58,811 nucleotides of DNA from Pseudovibrio sp. Ad37 (GCF_001623075.1 NZ_LMCF01000102.1:1-58811); one strand, 5' to 3'; positions 25,201 through 34,042 are shown, counted from the stretch's first letter. Translations and numbers: made by a program. The notes: generated from the letters alone by a model not told the origin.

Positions 25201-26999
25201 ACGATTACACTCGCTGTCGCAACTGAGCTCTCTCCGAGGCTGTCCGTAACCGTATAAGTGAAGGTATCAGTGATAGATTCACCAAGACCCAGAGAGCCGA
25301 CCAGATTTGCCGGATCATAAGAGAATGTATCATCATCATTCACGGTCACTGAACCGAGAGTATTGGTGGCATCCACGCTGAAGCTGTGGGTATCTGACGT
25401 GTCTGCATCAGAATAAGACGGCGTAATGACAACAGAACTGTCTTCGTTGGTACTTGAAGCGACAGTAGATGCTACAGGAGCATCATTAGCTCCGGTGATC
25501 GTCATAGTCACTGTCTTTGTGACGACACCGCCGTTGCCGTCATCCACCGTGTAGGTGAAGGTGTCAATCGTGCTCTCACCAACAGCAAGATGTTCAAACT
25601 GGCCATTAGGGTTGTATTGGAAGCTACCATCGACCAGAGTGACTTCCCCTGTGGTTTCACTGGCATCCACCGTGATGGTATGAGTGTCTGAGATCTCAGC
25701 ATCTGAGAAAACGGGCTCAATCAGGACGCTTTCAGCCTCAGAAGTTGTCGCAGCAATATCCTCAACAACAGGAGCATCGTTCACACCGCTGATTGTGATC
25801 ATAACAGTTTCAGTCGAACTCGCACCCGAACTGTCCGTGACGGTATAGGTGAAGGTATCTGCTGCGCTCTCACCAGCTGTCAGGCCGTCAAACTGGCCCT
25901 GAGGATTATAAGCGAATGTACCATCGTCATTCACAATGACCGAGCCAAGCGTCTTGGTGGTATCCACGCTGAAGCTGTGGGTGTCAGATGTATCTGCATC
26001 TGAATACGACGGCGCGATTGTAATGCTGCTGTCTTCGTCAGTTGTACTGGAAATTTCAGCGGCGACTGGCGCATCATTGGCACCCGTAATGGTAACGGTG
26101 ACCGTTGCCGAAGCGCCACTCCAGGAACCATCAAGTGCCATATAGACAAAGCTGTCAGTTGCCGTTTCTCCAGCTCCCAGATGATTGAACTGGCCGTTAG
26201 TATCGTAGGTAAACGTACCGTCAGAATTTACAAGGACAGTCCCTTGGGTCTCAGCATTATTGACGCCAATCAGATGTACATCTGAGGTGTCTGTATCACT
26301 CACACCATTATCGATGGAAACGGTTCCACCTTCACTCACCGTAGCTTCAACAGCCGCAGCAACTGGTGCATCATTCTGGCCGGTAATGGTAATAGTCACC
26401 GTTTCAGTCGAGCTCTCACCAGTGGCATCTGTCACGGTGTAGGTAAAGCTGTCAGTTGCAGTTTCTCCAACCGCCAGATACTCAAATTGACCATTCGGAT
26501 CATAAGAGAATGTACCATCATCATTCACAGTAACGGTACCAGCTGTCTCACTGGTATCCACACTGAAGCTGTGCGTGTCTGAGGTGTCTATATCGGAAAA
26601 CTCAGGGATTATGGTAACAGAGCTCTCTTCATCCGTGGTCTCACTCGTCGCAACAGCCACTGGACCATCATTCTGGCCAAGAATTCTGACGGTAACTGTT
26701 GCAGTAGAACTCGCCCCGGAGCTATCCGTCACCGTATATGTGAAGCTATCATATGCAGTGGTGGTCTCATCTTCCATATCACCTGCATAGGCTGCCAGAT
26801 ATTCAAACTGGCCATTTGGATCATAGGAGATTGTTCCGTCATCATTTATGGCGACAGACCCAACCGTCCCTGTTGTATCAACGGTGAAACTGTGTGTATC
26901 CGAACTATCAAAATCGAAAAACGAAGGAGTGATCACAACAGAGGTGTCTTCCCCCCCTGTTTCTTCGAAGGAATTGGCAACAGGAGCGGTATTTGTCAT
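22248..26999 (-). CDS. Giant VCBS/RTX-repeat protein, type I secretion substrate
   Basis: About 1,583 residues from the ATG at 26999 (an in-frame ATG at 27038 adds 13; neither has a clear ribosome site). Residues about 5-610 are six VCBS/cadherin-like repeats of about 100 residues, each with NDAPV, DTSDTHSFSVD and DTFTYTV. A linker (about 610-700) leads to long arrays of calcium-binding RTX motifs (GGxGNDxLxG, such as GYGGNDQLYGGAGNDYF) in 160-residue super-repeats with VTVNLADQSQN. The last 100 residues (SDTFVFDGSVFGKDVITDF onward) are a typical uncleaved type I secretion tail. No N-terminal signal peptide. Likely a surface or biofilm protein; no catalytic domain is visible and no type I exporter lies nearby. 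Confidence 0.9.
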   Translation of the reverse strand: MTNTAPVANSFEETGGEDTSVVITPSFFDFDSSDTHSFTVDTTGTVGSVAINDDGTISYDPNGQFEYLAAYAGDMEDETTTAYDSFTYTVTDSSGASSTATVTVRILGQNDGPVAVATSETTDEESSVTIIPEFSDIDTSDTHSFSVDTSETAGTVTVNDDGTFSYDPNGQFEYLAVGETATDSFTYTVTDATGESSTETVTITITGQNDAPVAAAVEATVSEGGTVSIDNGVSDTDTSDVHLIGVNNAETQGTVLVNSDGTFTYDTNGQFNHLGAGETATDSFVYMALDGSWSGASATVTVTITGANDAPVAAEISSTTDEDSSITIAPSYSDADTSDTHSFSVDTTKTLGSVIVNDDGTFAYNPQGQFDGLTAGESAADTFTYTVTDSSGASSTETVMITISGVNDAPVVEDIAATTSEAESVLIEPVFSDAEISDTHTITVDASETTGEVTLVDGSFQYNPNGQFEHLAVGESTIDTFTYTVDDGNGGVVTKTVTMTITGANDAPVASTVASSTNEDSSVVITPSYSDADTSDTHSFSVDATNTLGSVTVNDDDTFSYDPANLVGSLGLGESITDTFTYTVTDSLGESSVATASVIVAGDSEIRTGSMGDDTYLIQASSGSTMIDYTTEVDDGGYDTVVFEDLSLLDLTFTTVEHDDDNGTALKLSWDVDGSRPAGQLQIANMGKHIERFEFADGTTLSKIEVLNDGRVELTGTDGDDKITAGDLAELINGGEGSDTVRYFDATTSVTVNLADQSQNSGDATGDTYASIENIIGSDTHADHLTGDENHNKIWGYGGNDQLYGGAGNDYFYGGEGADYIDGGTGLDFARYSTSDAAVHVNLATGLFDGGHATGDVLVGIENVEGSDFDDVLIGDDNANALYGLDGDDRLYGGKGNDTLNASGSGADYIDGGEGTDAVRYRWSHAAVTVNLADQSQNAGDAAGDEYISIENIMGTDAYGDTLTGDAGDNRIWGYGGDDILTGAGGSDRLYGEGGSDRLYGGEGNDELFGGEGADYLDGGAGSDLTDYRASDAGVTINLAEDTASGGHATGDILVNIENIGGSQFDDVLIGDDNRNNLYAKDGIDHLEGRGGNDTLNAYGSGADYLDGGSGNDTVRYYHSNSGVTVNLGDTSQNTGDASGDTYISIENIVGTYVYADKLVGDDNDNKISGYGGADTLDGGAGWDTLDYYNSPAGVSVNLTTGEVSGGHAEGDVIANFENVHGTHHNDVLLGDEINNVLYANNGLDHLEGRGGNDTLNAYGTGADYLDGGLGTDTVRYRWSKDAVTVNLADPSQNQGDAAGDTYISIENIMGSDAYGDHLTGDAGNNKINGYGGADTLDGGAGWDILDYYHSPSGVSVNLTTGEVSGGHAEGDDIANFENVAGSNHSDIILGDELNNSLVALNGNDHLEGRGGNDTLNAYGSGADYLDGGSGNDTVRYYHSYTSVTVNLGDASQNQGDAAGDTYVSIENVMGSDAYGDYLTGDAAANILDGLGGNDTLTGGAGSDTFVFDGSVFGKDVITDFQSGMGSDDHIRFDADVFADFEAVIAAASDDGINTVIDLDEHNSITLYGTLISDLHMEDFMFV
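22540..23980 (-). repeat. Three tandem units of 480 bp inside the RTX gene
   Basis: Long near-identical blocks recur exactly 480 bp apart: the segment ATTCAGCGTATCATTGCCGC appears near 22748, 23228 and 23708, and the TTTTCGAT/ATATGTATCGCC block near 22595, 23075 and 23555. Each unit encodes 160 residues. Divergence rises towards the neighbouring units beyond 24000. This is tandem duplication at DNA level, prone to expansion and contraction. Confidence 0.8.
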
Positions 27000-27480
27000 T
27001 TTGCGGGCCCATATATGAATCACTAAAGCACATTCCATATATGCATGAGTATTTAAGATTGTAAATTCATTTTATAAATCCATAGGTTGATGCTAATTAC
27101 TTGGACAATGCATCGTCAGAAATGCACCGTAATGACTTTATGAAAGAGAATACCAACGGAGTTTCACGCTGCTAAAGTAGCTCTATGAGTAATCGCAGCC
27201 TAATGCACAGGCTCGATAGCCGACAATTGTCGCAGGTCATGTTTTACTCCGCGAAGTGACTTCTTTCTGTTCTCCGTCGCGAGCGAAGAAAGAACAATCT
27301 GAAGCTGCAGGCGCTCACTGGAAGGGCATGCGCTATAGGTGTCCTAATGTCAGGTATTGGTCACAAGCGATTTACTGCATACGCGAAGTTCGATAGCATC
27401 GCGTATGTTCGCTGATTACAAAGGGGTTCTTAGTGCAGAGTTTGGTACTCTCCGACAGCATCCTCAAAAACGTTGACGCG
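27000..27480. other. Intergenic region with a possible small RNA
   Basis: No convincing protein gene. The left part must contain the RTX promoter. Between about 27160 and 27510 the plus strand is less AT-rich and shows a perfect 9-bp stem CATACGCGA / TCGCGTATG at 27378-27407 (12-nt loop), then a strong terminator at 27481. A plus-strand RNA ending there would have no coding frame of note. I could not match it to tmRNA, RNase P, 6S or SRP RNA. Confidence 0.4.
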
Positions 27481-27510
27481 CCCGCCAGAGGAAACTCGGC
27501 GGGTTTTTTT
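27481..27510 (+). terminator. Intrinsic terminator, orphan (candidate small RNA end)
   Basis: CCCGCC, one unpaired A, GAG, tetraloop GAAA, CTC, GGCGGG, then seven T. No plus-strand gene precedes it, which is why a small RNA is suspected. Confidence 0.75.
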
Positions 27511-27642
27511 CTCGTTTTGCGATCCTTGAATTTAATCCATGCCCAAATCAGGAACAGGACTAGAACGGATGTTCCTCTGTCTTTCGGGACTTTTGTCATT
27601 TTTTGCCGGATTTTGGACTGTTTTTGTTCTCATCTGGACAAC

Positions 27643-27666
27643 AAAAAACCCGCCAAGAAGGCGGGC
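27643..27666 (-). terminator. Intrinsic terminator of tRNA-Ser
   Basis: On the minus strand: GCCCGCC, loop TTCTT, GGCGGG and six T. It lies about 30 bp past the tRNA-Ser 3' end. It could also work weakly on the plus strand. Confidence 0.8.
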
Positions 27667-27695
27667 TATTTTGTCTTAACTATCAGATAGTTAAG

Positions 27696-27785
27696 TGGCG
27701 GAGAGGGTGGGATTCGAACCCACGAGACGCTTCCACGCCCGCTGGTTTTCAAGACCAGTGCATTCAACCACTCTGCCACCTCTCC
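27696..27785 (-). tRNA. tRNA-Ser (anticodon TGA)
   Basis: The reverse complement folds as a 90-nt class II tRNA with encoded CCA: acceptor GGAGAGG pairs with CCTCTCC, discriminator G, anticodon loop CTTGAAA with anticodon TGA, a long variable arm GCGGGCGTGGAAGCGTCTC, and T-arm GGGTTCGAATCCC. Its 3' end points at the accessory island. Confidence 0.97.
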
Positions 27786-28076
27786 GACTGTGTGGTGTGG
27801 GCTCTATTTGGTTCATGCGGCCTCCAAAGTCAAGCCGGCGAAAAACTTGTTCCACAGCCTGAATTTATTTTTTTCACAGCGGAATCAATCAGTCCCACCA
27901 AAACCGCTATTTCCCCTAAGTAAGTTAGCCTTGACAAGAAACTCTCTTTCTAGTGGAGACATTTTGATCGGATTCAGTTAAGGTTTATCGGCTATCTTTT
28001 TAATATTGGTTCAGTTTGTAGTGAGCTCGGGTGTTTTTGCTCAACCAAACTGAAATCCGTCAGTGCCGAACATGTA

Positions 28077-29237
28077 GTGAGTAACAACGGTATGACTTCT
28101 TTACTGAATTGGGGCTATTCGGTGAAAGCACCAGCTCCCGAAACGATCAAACGTGTAGCGACCAGCATAACTGTAGTTGCCTTGTGCGCAGGTATTGCAG
28201 CCTGTGGTGGTGGCGCAGACAAAGTGAAGTTCAGTGAAAAGAAGTACGGCGTGGCTGCAAGTCCTCGTGTGGTGAAAGGCACTAAGCCAGTTCCCAAAGG
28301 AGGAGGGCGCGCTGTTGTCGGCAAACCGTATAAAGTGGCTGGCAAGTGGTATTATCCCAAAAGGGACGATAACTACAAGAAAACCGGTAAGGCATCATGG
28401 TATGGTCCAACCTTCCATGGTCGCAAAACAGCAAACGGCGAAATCTTTGATCGCAATGCGCTGACAGCAGCACATCCAACAATGCCTCTGCCAAGCTATG
28501 CTAAGGTGACAAACCTGCAAAATGGCCGCTCCATGATTGTGCGCGTGAATGACCGTGGACCATTCCACGATAATCGCGTGATTGATCTGTCTGAGCGCGT
28601 TGCAGGAATGTTGGGCACTAAATCCAGCGGCGTTGCCAAGGTTCGTGTTGAATACGTCAGCCGCGCACCTCTTCACGGACAGGATGAGAAGAAGCTACTG
28701 GCATCTTATTCTGGCAATGGCGGAAAGTCGAACGGCGGCAACTCTGCGCCTCGTACCATGTTTGCCTTTGCAAATCCTGTGAAACGCATTTCCGGCCCGG
28801 CTCCAATGCCAAAAAGCAGGCCATACGACACTCCAATTTATGCGGCGCAAAATGTGTTGGCGTTCAATTCCAGCCAGCTCGATCCTGCTGTGGTCTACGA
28901 ACGTAACTTGAGCACGACACAAGTCGCATCCATATCCAGCTTCAAGAACCGCATCAACAGCGCCCTTGCGACAAACGCAAACCCGAATGCGCCCAAACCT
29001 GCGATTGCCGCACAGCCAGTTTCAACGTCCTTTGGCAGCTCACTCCTTCCACCACCAAGTTCAGGTGTTTACAAAACACCAACAAGTGGCAGTGCGCCAA
29101 CGTTCCAGAGCGGAAATGCAGTTTCCTCCTATACGTCACAGCAAAGGCTCAACAGTGCGCATGAAGCATTTAAATCATTTTCAGGTGGAACTGGTTTGAA
29201 GAACTTACTGCAATCTCGTACTGGCCAAAAACACTAA
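28077..29237 (+). CDS. rlpA: RlpA-like septal-ring lipoprotein (lytic transglycosylase fold)
   Basis: 386 residues from a GTG; an ATG at 28092 is an equally good start. A lipoprotein signal ends in AGIAACGG, with the lipidated cysteine at residue 43. The double-psi beta-barrel follows at about 100-190: GKASWYGPTFHGRKTANGE, then LTAAHPTMPLPS, then VRVNDRGPFHDNRVIDLS, which carries the conserved aspartate and histidine. Residues 200-386 are low-complexity Ser/Pro/Asn/Gln, and the SPOR domain that many RlpA proteins use to bind denuded glycan strands is missing. Acts in the periplasm on peptidoglycan at division sites in characterised species. Confidence 0.9.
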   Translation: MSNNGMTSLLNWGYSVKAPAPETIKRVATSITVVALCAGIAACGGGADKVKFSEKKYGVAASPRVVKGTKPVPKGGGRAVVGKPYKVAGKWYYPKRDDNYKKTGKASWYGPTFHGRKTANGEIFDRNALTAAHPTMPLPSYAKVTNLQNGRSMIVRVNDRGPFHDNRVIDLSERVAGMLGTKSSGVAKVRVEYVSRAPLHGQDEKKLLASYSGNGGKSNGGNSAPRTMFAFANPVKRISGPAPMPKSRPYDTPIYAAQNVLAFNSSQLDPAVVYERNLSTTQVASISSFKNRINSALATNANPNAPKPAIAAQPVSTSFGSSLLPPPSSGVYKTPTSGSAPTFQSGNAVSSYTSQQRLNSAHEAFKSFSGGTGLKNLLQSRTGQKH

Positions 29238-29346
29238 GTCATTTAGTTTTAAACGGCTTTACCCAGTCTGCTGACCTGCGTTAGTGTTTGTTTTAGGGGA
29301 TGGGGCGTAGCATAGCCTCTCTAAAAACATTCAGGGAGACGCAGGC

Positions 29347-30564
29347 GTGCAGGTTGGGTGGCAGAAGTGCAAACAGCATAAATCTCGAAGCAACTTTAAG
29401 CGCTGGCTATCTCCTGATTGCTGGAGATTTTCAGCGATAGCGGCAATGGTGCTCTGCGCTCTAGTCGCATCTCCAACAGCTCATGCTGTTGAGATAAAAG
29501 CCAAAGCTGCGACGCTTTACGACTTCTCCAACAAGTCATTGATCTTCTCTAAAAACTCTCAGGTTCTGCTTGCGCCAGCTAACCTGACCAAGCTCATGAC
29601 CGCCGTAACAGTGCAGCAGGCACTGCATGCCGGTGACATCACACCGCAAACCACATTCAAGGTCAGTGAACATGCATGGCGGACAGGCGGAGCACCCGCA
29701 CGCGTTACCACCATGTTTGCACGCCTGAACTCCTCTGTCCCCGTGAATGATCTAATGTATGGCCTCATCGTTCAAAGCGCGAACGATGCCGCAATCATTC
29801 TGGCAGAAGGCCTGGCCGGCAGTGAAGCCAACTTTGCGCGGGAGATGAACAAGCTCGCCAAGTCCATTGGAATGGAAAATTCAAATTTCACCAATCCGAC
29901 CGGCTTCCCTGAGGAGAGCCACAAAACGACACTGGAAGACCTGACAATCTTAGCGGCGTATGTCTTGGAACATGAGCCTGAACTGCATTCTGTGTTTTCC
30001 ATGGACCGCTTTACGTGGAACAAGATCACACAGCGCAATAAAAACCCCCTCATTCGGGATATTGAAGGACTGGACGGGTTCGGAGCTGGCTTCTCTGAGA
30101 GAGAAGGTTTTGCAGCACTTGGAACACTCGACAGCAACGGTCGTCGCTATGTAGCCGCTATTGCAGCCTCACCGACAATGCAAGACCGTGTTCAGGACAT
30201 GAAAACTCTATTGCTGCCATCTTTTTCCGGCCTTAAGCTCGAACAGTTTTACCGCAAAGGTGATCTTGTCAGCGATGCACAAGTGTATGGCGGCAAAAGA
30301 ACAACAGTCTCCCTGAAGACAAATGATGCCGTAGCAACGCTCATCAACCCCAACGAAAAAGACAAATACCAACTGCGCGTTGTTTACAATGGCCCCATAC
30401 CCGCACCTATTAAAGAAGGAATGGAAGTTGGAGAACTGCAGGTTCTTTCCAAAAATGACGTGATTTATCGGGCAACACTGGTTACAGGAGAGGATGTAGC
30501 CATGGGAGACCTGCAAGGCCGTGCTTGGGACGCGCTAGGCGAGTTCTTCTACCAGTTGTTCTAG
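29347..30564 (+). CDS. D-alanyl-D-alanine carboxypeptidase-like protein, catalytic residues lost
   Basis: 405 residues from a GTG behind AGGGAGACGCAGGC. A signal peptide ends SPTAHA (about residue 47). The fold is clearly the S11/low-molecular-weight penicillin-binding protein (DacC/DacF): YDFSNKSLIFSKNSQVLL, the SAN motif intact at 144-146, GFPEESHKTT and the C-terminal PBP5_C-like domain. But the SxxK motif reads ANLTK: serine 79 is replaced by asparagine (AAC), while Lys82 remains. The KTG motif reads GAG at 246-248 (GLDGFGAGFS). With nucleophile and KTG lysine gone, DD-carboxypeptidase activity is not expected. The frame is intact, so it is conserved in some other role. It sits between rlpA and tmk. 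Confidence 0.85.
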   Translation: MQVGWQKCKQHKSRSNFKRWLSPDCWRFSAIAAMVLCALVASPTAHAVEIKAKAATLYDFSNKSLIFSKNSQVLLAPANLTKLMTAVTVQQALHAGDITPQTTFKVSEHAWRTGGAPARVTTMFARLNSSVPVNDLMYGLIVQSANDAAIILAEGLAGSEANFAREMNKLAKSIGMENSNFTNPTGFPEESHKTTLEDLTILAAYVLEHEPELHSVFSMDRFTWNKITQRNKNPLIRDIEGLDGFGAGFSEREGFAALGTLDSNGRRYVAAIAASPTMQDRVQDMKTLLLPSFSGLKLEQFYRKGDLVSDAQVYGGKRTTVSLKTNDAVATLINPNEKDKYQLRVVYNGPIPAPIKEGMEVGELQVLSKNDVIYRATLVTGEDVAMGDLQGRAWDALGEFFYQLF

Positions 30565-30616
30565 CACCGGATTTCAGAACTATTGAACTCCGTAGGTCTT
30601 GGAGGCCTGTTCGACG

Positions 30617-31282
30617 TTGTCGGGTATTTTTATCAGTTTTGAGGGCGGCGAGGGCGCCGGTAAGTCTACTCAAATTCAGCGCTTGCGCGACAAACTCGCG
30701 GCCAAAGGCATTGAAGCGATCACCACACGTGAACCGGGCGGCTCTCAAGGCGCAGAACTCGTTCGCGAAGTCCTGCTGTCCGGCGCTGCAAAAGGTTATG
30801 GCGTAACGGCTGAGGCAGTCCTTTTTGCAGCTGCCCGCGCAGACCATATAGACACACTGATCAAGCCAGCACTAGATGATGACAAATGGGTCCTGTGCGA
30901 CCGATTTGCCGACTCATCCCGCGTTTATCAGGGTGAATCCGGCGTGCCTCCGCAAACAGTTGAAGCCTTGCAACAGGTCGCAATCGCAGGTCATAATCCA
31001 GACATGACCTTGCTGATCAACGTGACACCTGAAGTCGGTTTGGCTCGGGTCTCAAAACGCACAGCTCCCGTCGAGTTTGACGGTCCGGATCGCTTTGAAA
31101 CAGATACCTTGGAAACACACCGTCGCAGGCAAGAAATGTTTCTGGATATGGCCCGTAATGAGCCAGACCGCATTGTTGTGATTGACGGTGATCAGTCTCA
31201 GGACAAAGTGACTGAAGATATCTGGCAGGCCGTCCAAAGCCGCTTTGAAGAGCAGATCAAACAAGATACGGCACGTCCGTAG
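30617..31282 (+). CDS. tmk: Thymidylate kinase
   Basis: 221 residues from the TTG at 30617 (a TTG at 30599 is possible; GGAGG lies at 30601-30605, which favours the later start). It phosphorylates dTMP to dTDP with ATP. P-loop FEGGEGAGKST near the N-terminus, then TREPGGSQGAE and CDRFADSSRVYQGE, and the lid-type RR arginines (HRRRQEM). The usual partner holB follows 20 bp downstream, an order widely conserved in Alphaproteobacteria. Confidence 0.93.
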   Translation: MSGIFISFEGGEGAGKSTQIQRLRDKLAAKGIEAITTREPGGSQGAELVREVLLSGAAKGYGVTAEAVLFAAARADHIDTLIKPALDDDKWVLCDRFADSSRVYQGESGVPPQTVEALQQVAIAGHNPDMTLLINVTPEVGLARVSKRTAPVEFDGPDRFETDTLETHRRRQEMFLDMARNEPDRIVVIDGDQSQDKVTEDIWQAVQSRFEEQIKQDTARP

Positions 31283-31302
31283 GCAATCAGGGAAAAGAGA
31301 GT

Positions 31303-32364
31303 ATGGCGAAAGCTCCCATAATCGAAGAAGTCCCTGAGTTCGACGAGGTCGAAGGCCTTCCGCTTCCACGCGAGCAAACCAACCTATACGGCCACGAACT
31401 TGCAGAAACCGAACTGCTTGATGCCTACAGATCGCAGCGGTTTCATCATGCATGGATCCTCGGTGGCCCCAAAGGCATCGGCAAAGCCACGCTGGCATTT
31501 CGTTTCGCACGCTTCATACTGGAGCACCCAGACCGCTTTTCTACGCCGGTGATGGCTGCAAACAGCCTATACGTTCCACCAGAAAGCCATAGCTCTCAAA
31601 TGATTGCTGCAGGTTCTCATGCAGACCTTCTGCATCTGCGACGCCCGTGGGACTTGAAAGGAAAGCGTTTCAAGCGGGACCTTCCTGTTGACGAAGTGCG
31701 TAAGACCACAGGCTTCTTTGGGTCAACGGCAGCAGGTGGAAACTGGCGCATCTGTCTTGTGGATTCCGCTGATGACATGAACCAGTCCGCAGCCAACGCT
31801 CTGCTTAAGATTCTCGAAGAGCCACCAAAGCAGTCGCTCTTTATCCTGCTTTCACACAATCCCGGACGTCTTTTGCCAACAATTCGTTCCAGATGCCGCA
31901 AACTGTCCATGCGCAAGCTGGAAGAGCAGACGATTGAGCAAGCGCTGACTGACATGGGCTGCGCTCCATCCGGCAACACACAGGCTCTGCACACGCTCGC
32001 TGATGGTAGCCTGCGTCAGGCCGCATTGGCAGCAAACGGCGGAGCGTTGCAAATCGCTCAGGAGTTTACCGGCTTGGTTGAGACAATCGCCAATCTGGAT
32101 ATGATCCGTGCGCACAGCTTTGCAGATAAAGTTTCGGGGCGTGGTGCAGAAGACGCATGGAACACATTTTTGGAGCTGACCCGCACGTTCTTGAGCAATC
32201 AACTGCGTAAAGATGCAAGCACAAAGCCGGATGCGCTTGTCAGGTGGGCTGACTTGTGGGAAAAGGTGGGCCGCGCTGCCTCAACAGCAGAAGCTTTAAA
32301 CCTTGATCGCAAGCAAGTTGTGTTGTCTTTCCTCGTTGACCTGCGGAAAGCAAGCACGAGCTGA
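31303..32364 (+). CDS. holB: DNA polymerase III delta' subunit
   Basis: 353 residues. AAA+ clamp-loader fold: Walker A-like GGPKGIGKATLA near residue 50, the CLVDSADDMNQSAANALLK Walker B/sensor region and LEEPPKQSLFILLSHN, then LLPTIRSRCRKL, the SRC motif of the clamp loader. Delta' is the stator of the clamp-loading complex. An N-terminal extension of about 28 residues, rich in Glu and Pro, precedes the core. Downstream of tmk and upstream of metG. Confidence 0.92.
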   Translation: MAKAPIIEEVPEFDEVEGLPLPREQTNLYGHELAETELLDAYRSQRFHHAWILGGPKGIGKATLAFRFARFILEHPDRFSTPVMAANSLYVPPESHSSQMIAAGSHADLLHLRRPWDLKGKRFKRDLPVDEVRKTTGFFGSTAAGGNWRICLVDSADDMNQSAANALLKILEEPPKQSLFILLSHNPGRLLPTIRSRCRKLSMRKLEEQTIEQALTDMGCAPSGNTQALHTLADGSLRQAALAANGGALQIAQEFTGLVETIANLDMIRAHSFADKVSGRGAEDAWNTFLELTRTFLSNQLRKDASTKPDALVRWADLWEKVGRAASTAEALNLDRKQVVLSFLVDLRKASTS

Positions 32365-32438
32365 CCTACGTCTTTTTGGGCCACAAACCCAAAGAACTTT
32401 CCAGATTTAGATCCCGGATCAAAAGATCGCTTTAGGAT

Positions 32439-33992
32439 ATGACAGAAAAATCGCCTTTCTATATTACAACAGCAATTTCCTATCCAAATGGTGAGCCGCA
32501 TATCGGCCATGCCTACGAGGCAATTGCAACTGACGTGCTGGCCCGCTTCCAGAAACTGGATGGCCGAGAAGTACACTTCCTGACGGGTACCGACGTACAC
32601 GGTCAAAAGATGCTTCAGACCGCCGTCAAGGAAGGCATGTCACCTTCAGATCTTGCAGATAAGAACTCCAAGCTTTTCCGCGAAATGGTGGAAATGCTGG
32701 GCTGCTCTAATGACGATTTCATTCAGACCAACGAAGAGCGTCACTATAAATCCTGTCAGGCAATCTGGCAGAAAATGGCTAATTCTGGCGATATCTACAA
32801 AGACAGCTACGCCGGCTGGTACTCCGTACGCGACGAAGCCTACTATCAGGAAGGCGAGACCGAAGTTCGCGAAGACGGTGTTCGTTATGGTCCGCAAGGC
32901 ACGCCTGTCGAGTGGGTCGAAGAAGAAAGCTATTTCTTCCGCCTCTCAGCTTATGAAGACAAGCTGATCGAGCTGTATGAGAAGAACCCTGACTTTATTG
33001 GTCCAAATGCACGCCGCAACGAAGTCATGAGCTTCGTAAAAGGTGGTCTGAAAGACCTGTCCATCTCCCGCACCACCTTTGACTGGGGCATCCCGGTCCC
33101 GGGCGATGAAAAGCACGTTATGTACGTTTGGGTTGACGCTCTGACCAACTACATCACTGCGCTTGGTTATCCGGATATGGACGGCGACATGGCCAAGTTC
33201 TGGCCTGCCAACGCACATATCATCGGCAAAGACATTATCCGCTTCCACGCGGTGTACTGGCCTGCATTCCTCATGTCCGCTGGTGTTCCACTGCCAGAGC
33301 GCGTATTTGCCCATGGTTTCCTGTTCAACTCCGGTGAGAAGATGTCCAAGTCTCTGGGCAACGTCATCGCACCGCGTGATCTGGTAGAAACCTACGGCCT
33401 CGACCAAATTCGCTACTTCTTCCTGCGTGAAGTTCCATTCGGTCAGGATGGCAACTACAACCACGAAGCAATGGTAAACCGCATCAACGCTGACCTCGCC
33501 AATGACATCGGCAACCTGGCTCAGCGCTCGCTCTCCATGATCTTCAAGAACTGCGAAGGCAAACTGCCGGTTCCAGGCGAATTCTCTGCTGACGACAAGG
33601 CAATCTTGCAACAAGCTGATGAGATGCTGGAAAAATGCCGCGGCTTCATGGCAAAGCAGGAAATCCACCATGCACTGGCGTGCATCTGGTCAACCGTTGG
33701 TGAAGCAAACCGCTACTTTGCCTCTCAGGAGCCTTGGGCGCTGAAGAAGACTGACCCTGAGCGCATGAGCACAGTTCTTTACACCACTGCTGAGATCATC
33801 CGTCAGGTTGGCATTCTCGCACAACCAGTGATGCCAGGCTCTGCATCTAAACTGCTGGACCTACTGGTGCTGAATGAAGACGAGCGCTCCTTTGCACTGC
33901 TAGGTGAAGCTGGTCGCTTGCAAGGTGGTCGTGATCTGCCGAAGCCACAAGGCGTGTTCCCACGCTATGTTGAGCCGGAAACTGCAGAATAA
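32439..33992 (+). CDS. metG: Methionyl-tRNA synthetase
   Basis: 517 residues, the short form without the C-terminal tRNA-binding (EMAP-like) domain. Class I signatures: [14 protein letters not shown] (HIGH-type) near residue 18 and KMSKSLGN near 300. [10 protein letters not shown] and [20 protein letters not shown] are typical of the MetG group without the zinc-knuckle cysteines. It charges tRNA-Met in the cytoplasm. AGGATATG gives only a modest ribosome site. A terminator follows 24 bp after the stop. Confidence 0.96.
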   Translation: MTEKSPFYITTAISYPNGEPHIGHAYEAIATDVLARFQKLDGREVHFLTGTDVHGQKMLQTAVKEGMSPSDLADKNSKLFREMVEMLGCSNDDFIQTNEERHYKSCQAIWQKMANSGDIYKDSYAGWYSVRDEAYYQEGETEVREDGVRYGPQGTPVEWVEEESYFFRLSAYEDKLIELYEKNPDFIGPNARRNEVMSFVKGGLKDLSISRTTFDWGIPVPGDEKHVMYVWVDALTNYITALGYPDMDGDMAKFWPANAHIIGKDIIRFHAVYWPAFLMSAGVPLPERVFAHGFLFNSGEKMSKSLGNVIAPRDLVETYGLDQIRYFFLREVPFGQDGNYNHEAMVNRINADLANDIGNLAQRSLSMIFKNCEGKLPVPGEFSADDKAILQQADEMLEKCRGFMAKQEIHHALACIWSTVGEANRYFASQEPWALKKTDPERMSTVLYTTAEIIRQVGILAQPVMPGSASKLLDLLVLNEDERSFALLGEAGRLQGGRDLPKPQGVFPRYVEPETAE

Positions 33993-34016
33993 AGCGCAAG
34001 ATTATGTAGCTTAAAG

Positions 34017-34042
34017 GGGAGGCGCGTATGCCTCCCTTTTTT
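34017..34042 (+). terminator. Intrinsic terminator after metG
   Basis: GGGAGGC, loop GCGTAT, GCCTCCC and six T, 24 bp after the metG stop. Confidence 0.88.

Noticed and set aside
22248-26999. CRISPR-like array suggested by regular repeats
   Set aside because: The repeats lie in one open reading frame, vary at third positions and encode VCBS and RTX motifs; there are no unique spacers and no cas genes.
27160-27510. tmRNA, RNase P RNA, 6S RNA or SRP RNA
   Set aside because: None of the conserved core sequences (for example GAGGAAAGTC of RNase P or a tag-peptide frame) could be found.
32946-33671. 241-codon minus-strand frame inside metG
   Set aside because: Shadow of the metG coding strand, with no start signal and no domain.
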